Positions 6,369 through 11,295 of a stretch of DNA of 13,794 nucleotides are shown here, piece after piece. Under the pieces are notes generated by a model, which worked only from the letters and a program-made list of their open reading frames with translations, did not search any database and had not been told where the DNA came from. The DNA comes from Nitrospira sp. ST-bin4 (lineage in GTDB: Bacteria; Nitrospirota; Nitrospiria; Nitrospirales; Nitrospiraceae), in the NCBI GenBank assembly GCA_002083565.1, contig MSXM01000003.1:34063-47856 (forward strand), given 5' to 3'. The position numbers and the translations under genes are program-made. Every line of letters begins with the position of its first letter. Position 1 is the first letter of the stretch.

Positions 6369-6388
6369 CGGTCGTAAAACGGTCGTAT
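6369..6388 (+). promoter_or_regulatory. Putative right integrase arm-binding sites (two copies)
   Basis: CGGTCGTA at 6369-6376 and CGGTCGTAT at 6380-6388 repeat with an 11-bp period, in the same orientation as the pair at 386-405. They lie 128 bp inside attR. The matching word, period and orientation at both island ends argue for a shared integrase-binding role. Confidence 0.6.
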
Positions 6389-6400
6389 AGCAGAGCTATT

Positions 6401-6440
6401 TTCCGCTCATTCCCTCTCATTCAATCTCACTCCTTCTCAG
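6401..6440 (+). repeat. Four helically phased CTCA repeats near attR
   Basis: CTCAT (6406-6410), CTCAT (6416-6420), CTCAC (6426-6430) and CTCAG (6436-6440) occur at an exact 10-bp period with pyrimidine-rich spacers. They lie between the right arm sites and attR, where excisionase or host bending proteins bind in known systems. Function is inferred from phase and location. Confidence 0.5.
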
Positions 6441-6516
6441 GTCACAAGTCGTTGACTTTCTAGCGCAAAACCTGTGAAACTCGCGTCAGTATTAGAGGTG
6501 CTGAGTCGGCCCAAAA

Positions 6517-6538
6517 TCAAATCCCGGCTTCGGCACCA
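6517..6538 (+). repeat. attR core: 22-bp copy of the tRNA-Leu 3' end
   Basis: This is an exact copy of 311-332. There is no tRNA body upstream of it (no acceptor 5' strand, D-arm or anticodon arm), so it is the displaced attachment-site half and not a second tRNA gene. It marks the island's right boundary; sequence to its right was adjacent to the tRNA before integration. Confidence 0.88.
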
Positions 6539-6692
6539 CCCCTCTTTCACCGCTCCTATCAAGGATTTCGTGGTGATAGCGCCGCGTTTCTAGGTTCTGG
6601 TGGCACAAGCTTGCCCCTTCTTCAGGTGGATCCTCAAGCGAATGTGAAGATAGGCCTCAATGAGGTCAAAGAGATACGAGGAGCTTGGGCAT

Positions 6693-6899
6693 ATGGTCAT
6701 GCCAGGACGGTATCGGCATTATAAGGGCCAAGAATACGAGGTCCTTGGAGTAGCAAGGCATTCTGAGACTGAAGAAGAGTTCGTCGTGTACCGTGCGCTG
6801 TATGGCGATTTTGGCCTCTGGGTAAGGCCGTTAGGTATGTTCGAGGAGCTGGTCGACATTGATGGCCGACTCATCCCTCGTTTTTGTCGGTTGTCCTAG
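6693..6899 (+). CDS. DUF1653 domain protein
   Basis: The product (68 residues from ATG 6693) contains the DUF1653 signature almost throughout: PGRYRHYKGQEYEVLGVARHSETEEE, then VVYRALYGDFGLWVRPLGMF, and a D-G-R-x-x-P-R-F ending. These are small, widespread soluble proteins without an established biochemical role. ATG 6693 is preferred because AGGAG sits nine bases upstream. ATG 6660 would add 11 residues (MRSKRYEELGH) with only a weak ribosome-binding site. It is the first gene after attR and so probably the original neighbour of tRNA-Leu. No operon partner is evident. Confidence 0.88.
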   Translation: MVMPGRYRHYKGQEYEVLGVARHSETEEEFVVYRALYGDFGLWVRPLGMFEELVDIDGRLIPRFCRLS

Positions 6900-7059
6900 T
6901 AAAGAGCTGGGGACTCGCTTTCAGAAAACAACCAGACCTGGAATTGGAAAAACGCACAGGGGCAAGGGTACCCTGTTCGACTCCATTGCACCGGATTCAG
7001 GAATTGGTAGGTATGCCTCTGCCAAAATCCGGTTCAACCGTCAGAGCGTTCGCTCTCGC
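6900..7059. other. Intergenic region with inverted repeats
   Basis: There is no supported ORF. ACAGGG (6956-6961) and CCCTGT (6971-6976) flank an internal GGGTACCC palindrome and form a possible hairpin after the DUF1653 gene. AGAGCG-TT-CGCTCT (7043-7056) lies just downstream of the minus-strand microprotein gene and could be part of its terminator, although only a short T-run (TTTT) follows about 20 bases further on that strand. Confidence 0.4.
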
Positions 7060-7158
7060 CTACCGGCGCCCTGCATGTACTGCTGTATACATGAATGCGG
7101 CATACACGACAGCCAACCCCACACTCACTGCCATCACACCAATGATCAATGCCACCAT
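7060..7158 (-). CDS. 32-aa single-span membrane microprotein
   Basis: On the minus strand, ATG at 7156-7158 opens 32 codons ending at TAG (7060-7062). The product begins MVALIIGVMAVSVGLAVVYA, continues AFMYTAVHAGRR, and is one continuous hydrophobic helix of about 24 residues with a basic C-terminus, so by the positive-inside rule it is probably N-out/C-in. The sequence before the ATG reads GGAAGGGGGTGAGTAATC, a strong Shine-Dalgarno with good spacing. Codons and composition look genuine and I see no frame disruption. It resembles the small subunits or regulators of membrane complexes (KdpF-like or CcoS-like in size), but I recognise no family. It is transcribed opposite to both neighbours, away from the palindrome at 7228-7245. 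Confidence 0.62.
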   Translation of the reverse strand: MVALIIGVMAVSVGLAVVYAAFMYTAVHAGRR

Positions 7159-7580
7159 GATTACTCACCCCCTTCCAATTTCATGTGGCCACTCTACTCC
7201 TGCTCTATGAAGGGTCTATGAGGAGATCATGAAGAATTCTTCATGGTTCTAGCCCGCATGATTCACGAACACTTCTGCTGCAATCGCCGATCCGCTGTTC
7301 CGACGAGCCTGCGGCCGGCGGGCTCGCCCCTCGGCCCCTCGACGTACTGCACGAGTACACCTCGGGCCCTCCGGGCTCCACGCGCCGGTCTCACGACGCG
7401 GCTTGGCGATTTCGCGACGAACTGTCATGAACCATGCGGGCGGCAGGGGGTACAGTATGGAGGAGGTCGATGCGGATTCTCGAAGAAGAGGCAAGCCCTG
7501 AGTTGAAGGTGGGTGTTCTGCTAGTCCCCCCTCTTGCGTCTCTCACTCAAAGTCAGCGAGACTATAAACGTAGGTGCTTC
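7159..7580. other. Divergent intergenic region with a GC-rich hairpin
   Basis: This 420-bp stretch lies between the divergent microprotein and repeat-protein genes. Besides the palindrome at 7204-7245, it contains CGAGCCTGC (7304-7312) paired with GCGGGCTCG (7318-7326), a nine-pair stem with one wobble and a five-base loop. No T-run follows on either strand, so I do not call a terminator. Reading frames here (for example about 7243-7506 on both strands) show no family features. The frame leading into the repeat protein is open from 7434, but its first 49 codons look non-coding. Confidence 0.45.
7204..7245. promoter_or_regulatory. 18-bp perfect palindrome preceded by 11-bp phased repeats
   Basis: CATGAAGAATTCTTCATG (7228-7245) is an exact 18-bp palindrome. 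Leading into it are three imperfect 11-bp units starting at 7204, 7215 and 7226 (TCTATGAAGGG, TCTATGAGGAG, ATCATGAAGAA). The site lies about 70 bp upstream of the microprotein start. It looks like a dimeric-regulator operator with extra half-sites; the regulator is unknown. Confidence 0.5.
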
Positions 7581-9836
7581 ATGAGGATCCGATCCGACAG
7601 GATGTCGATGGGGCAGGCCATCGTTCTCGGGATCGTGCTCGCGTTGTGTGCGGGCGTGCAGCTGACTGCTGCTGCCCAAGCGGATGATACGGCCCTTGAC
7701 CGCCCCGGATTTGCCCTCACCGTCCGAGATGGCTCGGGCGATGTCGGTCAATACAGCTCTATCACTATCGGAGCCGACGGCCTGGGTCTCATCAGCTATT
7801 ACGATGTGACCAACGGCGACCTCAAGGTGGCCCATTGCTCCAACCGAGCTTGCACCTCCGCGGCCATCAGTGCTCTGGACCGGACGGGAAATGTCGGACA
7901 GTACACGTCCATCGCGATCGGCAGCGACGGCCTCGGTGTCATCAGCTACTATGACGCCACGAACGGCGACTTGAAAGTCGCGCACTGCGCTGACAGTGCC
8001 TGCACCTCGGCCACGCTGACGACGCTCGATCGAGCCGGCAATGTTGGCCAGCACACATCCCTGGCCATCGGGACGGACAAGCTGCCCCTCATCACCTACT
8101 ACGATGTCACGAACGGTGATTTGAAAGCCGCTCACTGCGCCGACGTCGCCTGTGGAACCGCCACGCTCACCACCCTCACCTTTCTGCAGGCCGAGGGGAA
8201 TGTCGGACTGTACACCTCGGTCACCATTGCCGGCGGCCAGGGCCTCATCAGCTATTACGACGCGACCGACCACTATCTGAAATCGGCGCTCTGCCCGGAT
8301 GTGGCCTGCACGGAACCGACACTCACCACGACTCCCGATAAAACCGGCGATGTCGGTCAGTACAGTTCCACGACGACTGGGATGGACAGTCGGCTCCTCA
8401 TCAGTTACTACGATGCCACGAACGGCGATCTCAAAGTCGTTTACTGTGAGGAGGTGGTATGCACCTCGGCTACGCGCACGACTCTCCATAGTGAAGGGAA
8501 TGTCGGGCAGTACACGTCCATCGCGATCGGCAGTGACGGCCTCGGCGTCATCAGTTACTACGATGCCACGAACGGGGATCTGAAAGTCGCGCATTGCGAG
8601 GATGTCGCCTGCACCTCGGCCACACTTGCCACGCCGGACAGCACCGGCCACGTCGGCTCATACACGTCCGTTGCCATCGGGGCAGATGGCCTGCCGCTCA
8701 TCAGTTATTACGATGTGGCGAACGGCGACTTGAAAGTCGTGCATTGTGGCGACGTGGGTTGTACCGCTGCGACCGTCACGCCGTTGGACGGAACCGCCAT
8801 TACTGTGGGGGCGCCGTCTTCTATGGTGATCGGAGTTGATGGCAAAGGGGTTCTGAGTTATTACGATGCGACGAACGGCGACCTCAAGGTCGCCCACTGC
8901 GCCGACCTCACCTGCGCCTCCGCTACACTGACAACCGTCCAAAGCCAGGGCGATGTCGGTCAGTACAATTCCATAACGATCGGCATAGACGGGCTGCCCC
9001 TGATCAGCTACTACGACGCGACGCATGGAGATCTGAACGTGACGCATTGCGATGACGCAGGCTGCGCGACCGCGACGGCAGTTGTATTAGACCATGCAGG
9101 TCAAGTCGGGCAGTTCACGTCGATCACGATCGGAGCCGATGGCCTGGGCTTGATCAGCTATTATGACGTCACGAAGGGCGACCTCAAGGTGGCCCATTGC
9201 AACGATATTGTCTGTAGCTCGGCCGGGATCACAACTCTTGTCAGCAAGGACGATGTCGGTCGGTTCACCTCCATCACCGTCGGGTCGGACGGCCTCGGCC
9301 TCATCAGCTTCTATGACGCCACGAACGGGGATCTGAAAGTCGCGCATTGCGAGGATCTGGCCTGTGGGTCTGTGGCAGAGAGCACATTAGACCGTACGGG
9401 CGATGTCGGCCAATATAGCTCCGTAGCGATCGGGTCGGACGGCCTCGGCCTCATCAGTTACTACGAGGCGACCCATGGCGATCTCAGGGTCGCGCACTGC
9501 GCGGACCTTGCCTGTCACTCTGCCCACGTGAACACGCTTCACAGCGAGGGCGACATCGGGCAGTTCACCTCGATCACAATCGGGACGGATGGTCGCGGCC
9601 TGATCAGTTATTACGATGCGACGAACGGAGACTTGCGAGTCGCGCATTGTGCAGAAGTTGACTGTCGGTCGGCGACCCACATCGCCGTTCAAAGCCAGGG
9701 CAACGTTGGCCAGTTCACGTCGATTGTTGTAGGAACCGATGGCCGCGGTCTGATCAGCTACTACGACGCCACCAACGGCGCTCTCAAGATAGCCCACTGC
9801 TCCAACAGCCTGTGTATTCCGTATCACCGCCGGTGA
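7581..9836 (+). CDS. Exported 14-repeat protein, probable beta-propeller
   Basis: The 751-residue product begins with a Sec signal peptide: basic start, hydrophobic core at about 11-26, and a likely cleavage after AAAQA (residue 34). After a short linker, residues 49-751 are 14 tandem modules of about 50 residues with the pattern GxVGQYTSIxIGxDGLGLISYYDATNGDLKVAHC, then x4-C. The alternating hydrophobic strands and GxDG turns look like beta-propeller blades, and the paired cysteines suggest a disulfide in nearly every blade in the periplasm or outside the cell. I know of no function for this repeat; ligand binding or adhesion is a guess. ATG 7581 is chosen because it puts the signal peptide at the N-terminus and follows AGGTG. 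An upstream ATG (7434) would add 49 residues of unlikely sequence. It converges on the PLP enzyme gene. Confidence 0.85.
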   Translation: MRIRSDRMSMGQAIVLGIVLALCAGVQLTAAAQADDTALDRPGFALTVRDGSGDVGQYSSITIGADGLGLISYYDVTNGDLKVAHCSNRACTSAAISALDRTGNVGQYTSIAIGSDGLGVISYYDATNGDLKVAHCADSACTSATLTTLDRAGNVGQHTSLAIGTDKLPLITYYDVTNGDLKAAHCADVACGTATLTTLTFLQAEGNVGLYTSVTIAGGQGLISYYDATDHYLKSALCPDVACTEPTLTTTPDKTGDVGQYSSTTTGMDSRLLISYYDATNGDLKVVYCEEVVCTSATRTTLHSEGNVGQYTSIAIGSDGLGVISYYDATNGDLKVAHCEDVACTSATLATPDSTGHVGSYTSVAIGADGLPLISYYDVANGDLKVVHCGDVGCTAATVTPLDGTAITVGAPSSMVIGVDGKGVLSYYDATNGDLKVAHCADLTCASATLTTVQSQGDVGQYNSITIGIDGLPLISYYDATHGDLNVTHCDDAGCATATAVVLDHAGQVGQFTSITIGADGLGLISYYDVTKGDLKVAHCNDIVCSSAGITTLVSKDDVGRFTSITVGSDGLGLISFYDATNGDLKVAHCEDLACGSVAESTLDRTGDVGQYSSVAIGSDGLGLISYYEATHGDLRVAHCADLACHSAHVNTLHSEGDIGQFTSITIGTDGRGLISYYDATNGDLRVAHCAEVDCRSATHIAVQSQGNVGQFTSIVVGTDGRGLISYYDATNGALKIAHCSNSLCIPYHRR
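7725..9833 (+). repeat. Fourteen tandem 150-bp coding repeats
   Basis: The modules are in frame, with a near-constant period of 50 codons; module 2 begins at 7875. Units 3, 4 and 8 deviate by one to three residues. Some are almost identical at DNA level, notably modules 2 (near 7902-7965) and 6 (near 8508-8571), suggesting recent duplication or gene conversion, while modules 4, 5 and 8 are more divergent. All carry the SYYD or closely related core (TYYD, SFYD, SYYE). Confidence 0.9.
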
Positions 9837-9857
9837 GCGGCGGTATGGGCTTGTTTT
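9826..9857 (+). terminator. Possible intrinsic terminator after the repeat protein
   Basis: ACCGCC (9826-9831) pairs with GGCGGT (9839-9844) around a seven-base loop that contains the TGA stop (9834-9836). After a six-base gap comes TTGTTTTC (9851-9858). The T-run is a little far from the stem and interrupted, so strength is uncertain. Its position between convergent genes fits a termination role. Confidence 0.45.
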
Positions 9858-11177
9858 CTACGCTGAGCGAAGGTTTCTGATTTCTTCCAGCGTGAGTTCT
9901 ATTTCACCGGCTGAGTTGAACAGGCTCGGCGCGAGTCTGACATATTTCGTCGCGTAGGGGGTTACGCTACCGACGATCCCTCGTTGACCGAGTTTCTCTA
10001 CCACCGTGCGAGGCGTCAGACCGGCCACTTCGAAACAGACGATCCCGGCCGAGAGGTCCTGCGACATCGGTGTCTGCAGCGTGACATGCGGCATGGTGGC
10101 TAAGCCCTGCTTCAACTGTTGGCTGAGTTCATAGAGGCGTTGCGTCACCTTGGATTTGCCGATGGTCTGATGAAATGTGAAGGCTTCATCGAGTGCCCAA
10201 CGATGCTCAAATGAGTGAAACCCGCCCGGCGTCATGTGAACCGATTGTGGGAGACCCTTCGAGGATTTGTTCTCCATCCAGAGGTCATAGGCCTGGAAGT
10301 TGAAGGTTGGAATCATGGCCTGAGTGACGGGCCACGCGGTCGGATGGCCCCAGACGAGGCCGGTCCCTCGCGGACCGAACATCCATTTGTGAGTTCCGGC
10401 GATCAGAAAATCGCAGCCGAGCTCGCTGAGCCGGAAATCCTCGACCCCCAAGGCATGCACTCCGTCCACACAGAAGATGACTCGGTCTTGCTCGTCCCGG
10501 GAACGATTGATCGCTTGGATCGCGCGAGCCATCTCATGAATCGGCAGTTTGAGTCCTGTGCTGGAATGGACCCAGGTGACTGCAACAATGCGCGTCGCAG
10601 GGGTGATACCCATTCGCAGAGACTCCACCAGCTGCTCACGAGAGACGGTCTTAAGGGACTGATAGAGGGGAATCTGACGAACTAAGGCGCCCGTCCGTTC
10701 GGCGCGGAGACGCAACGAGGTTTCCGTCGAATAATGGTCGTGTGTCGTCGTCAGAATTTCCTGTCCGGCGCGAAGTTGTAACCCGCCATAGAGTAGACCC
10801 AGCCCCATCGTCGTGCTGTCGGTTAGGGCAATATCGGTGGGACTCGCTCCCAGATAGTCAGCAGCAGCCTGGAGGACCCGCGCCTCCTGTTTCTCTTCAT
10901 GCTCGAACCAATAGCCGATAGGATTCGCATCCAAACCGGCGCGATGCCGTTCAATCGCGTTACGCACCGGTGTGGGATGGGATGAGAGAAAAAACCCGGC
11001 CAGATGGATGAGTTGAGGAGACAGGGGAAACTGTGCCCGGACGTGATCCCAGCTCTCGAACGTGCGTGGTGGAGATTGCTCATCGGCAAACGCGCGAGGG
11101 TAGGCGCTTGCGAGAACCGTCGCGCTCAAGGCCAGTCCTGTCCGCACCAGAAAACCCCGGCGGCCGATATCGGTCAT
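9858..11177 (-). CDS. Tat-exported aminotransferase class V (isopenicillin-N-epimerase-like)
   Basis: The 439-residue product is a fold-type I PLP enzyme. VDGVHA (237-242) holds the Asp that contacts the pyridine nitrogen and the adjacent His. GTHKW (261-265) holds the Schiff-base lysine K264, and TWVHSSTG is the conserved strand before it. The arrangement matches the CefD/isopenicillin-N-epimerase and cysteine-desulfurase-like branch. The N-terminus is a twin-arginine signal: GRRGFLV, a hydrophobic stretch, and a likely cleavage after AFA (residue 31), so the cofactor-loaded enzyme would be exported folded. The start is well supported by AGGAGGT (11181-11187) four bases before the ATG. The substrate is unknown; no beta-lactam biosynthesis genes are nearby, so epimerase activity should not be assumed. 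It lies downstream of gcvP on the same strand, but a hairpin and a candidate promoter separate them. Confidence 0.88.
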   Translation of the reverse strand: MTDIGRRGFLVRTGLALSATVLASAYPRAFADEQSPPRTFESWDHVRAQFPLSPQLIHLAGFFLSSHPTPVRNAIERHRAGLDANPIGYWFEHEEKQEARVLQAAADYLGASPTDIALTDSTTMGLGLLYGGLQLRAGQEILTTTHDHYSTETSLRLRAERTGALVRQIPLYQSLKTVSREQLVESLRMGITPATRIVAVTWVHSSTGLKLPIHEMARAIQAINRSRDEQDRVIFCVDGVHALGVEDFRLSELGCDFLIAGTHKWMFGPRGTGLVWGHPTAWPVTQAMIPTFNFQAYDLWMENKSSKGLPQSVHMTPGGFHSFEHRWALDEAFTFHQTIGKSKVTQRLYELSQQLKQGLATMPHVTLQTPMSQDLSAGIVCFEVAGLTPRTVVEKLGQRGIVGSVTPYATKYVRLAPSLFNSAGEIELTLEEIRNLRSA

Positions 11178-11204
11178 AACACCTCCTCATTCGAATTCTT
11201 CCGT

Positions 11205-11234
11205 ACTCTACTGCTAGTTCAGAAATACTGGCAA
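11205..11234 (-). promoter_or_regulatory. Candidate promoter of the class V aminotransferase gene
   Basis: On the minus strand, TTGCCA (11229-11234) matches the -35 consensus in five of six positions and TAGAGT (11205-11210) matches the -10 in four of six, separated by 18 bp. The start would be near 11198, about 20 bases upstream of the ATG. It lies between the gcvP hairpin and the gene, which supports independent transcription. Confidence 0.42.
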
Positions 11235-11259
11235 GGAGGGGTGAATAGGGAAGATGATT

Positions 11260-11281
11260 CGTGGCTGGAGGTCCAGCCACG
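11260..11281 (-). terminator. Perfect hairpin downstream of gcvP
   Basis: CGTGGCTGGA (11260-11269) and TCCAGCCACG (11272-11281) are perfectly complementary, giving a 10-bp stem (practically nine with a four-base loop). It lies 14 bp after the gcvP stop. On the gcvP strand the bases after it (AATCATCTTCC) are only mildly T-rich, so it could be a weak intrinsic terminator or an mRNA-end stabilising structure. Confidence 0.5.
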
Positions 11282-11295
11282 TCAGGAGGTCGTCG

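Larger units (their letters stand above)
6214..6516. other. Right end of island: non-coding, hairpin and recombination sites
   Basis: No supported ORF is present. A GCTAAC (6220-6225) resembling an attC R'' box follows the GIY-YIG stop, but I find no matching GTTRRRY partner. GGTTTcACCA (6261-6270) pairs with TGGTAGACC (6283-6291) in a nine-pair hairpin with a bulged C and one wobble, without a T-run. The right arm-site pair and a 10-bp phased array follow, and attR comes after. Confidence 0.5.
311..6538. mobile_element. Integrative genomic island in tRNA-Leu, probably immobile
   Basis: The island is bounded by an exact 22-bp direct repeat of the tRNA-Leu 3' end, at 311-332 and 6517-6538. 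Further support comes from a tyrosine-integrase remnant of a tRNA-targeting type, paired CGGTCGTA repeats just inside both ends, and lower G+C in its genes than in the flanking gcvP. Cargo in order: membrane coiled-coil protein (+), integrase remnant (-), serine recombinase with a frameshifted start (+), PD-(D/E)xK-like protein (-), Mrr-type endonuclease (+), unknown protein (+) and GIY-YIG protein (+). With both recombinases damaged, excision would need an enzyme supplied in trans. The boundaries are seen directly; the mobility history is inferred. Confidence 0.82.

Noticed and set aside
6220..6470. Third attC site after the GIY-YIG gene
   Set aside because: GCTAAC is present at 6220-6225, but no GTTRRRY partner is found; GTTGACT near 6451 fails the consensus.
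6517..6538. Possible second tRNA gene
   Set aside because: Only the 3' end of the tRNA is present; there is no acceptor 5' strand, D-arm or anticodon arm upstream. It is the att duplication.
6859..7221. Two overlapping plus-strand ORFs after DUF1653
   Set aside because: They have no motifs and unlikely composition, one overlaps the DUF1653 3' end, and they oppose the better supported minus-strand microprotein.
7304..7326. GC-rich hairpin as an intrinsic terminator
   Set aside because: The nine-pair stem is strong, but no T-run follows on either strand and no gene ends nearby.
7243..7506. ORFs of about 80-87 codons on both strands
   Set aside because: They have low-complexity Arg/Pro/Ala-rich translations, no good ribosome-binding site and mutual overlap; they look like GC-rich intergenic sequence.
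7521..9827. Long minus-strand ORFs opposite the repeat protein (for example 7521-8651 and 9387-9827)
   Set aside because: They mirror the repeats of the plus-strand gene, have no signal or family motifs, and exist because the codon-biased repeats lack stops in the opposite frame.
7725..9833. CRISPR-like regular repeats
   Set aside because: The 150-bp repeats are in frame within a long ORF and vary at synonymous sites; they encode protein modules and are not repeat-spacer units.
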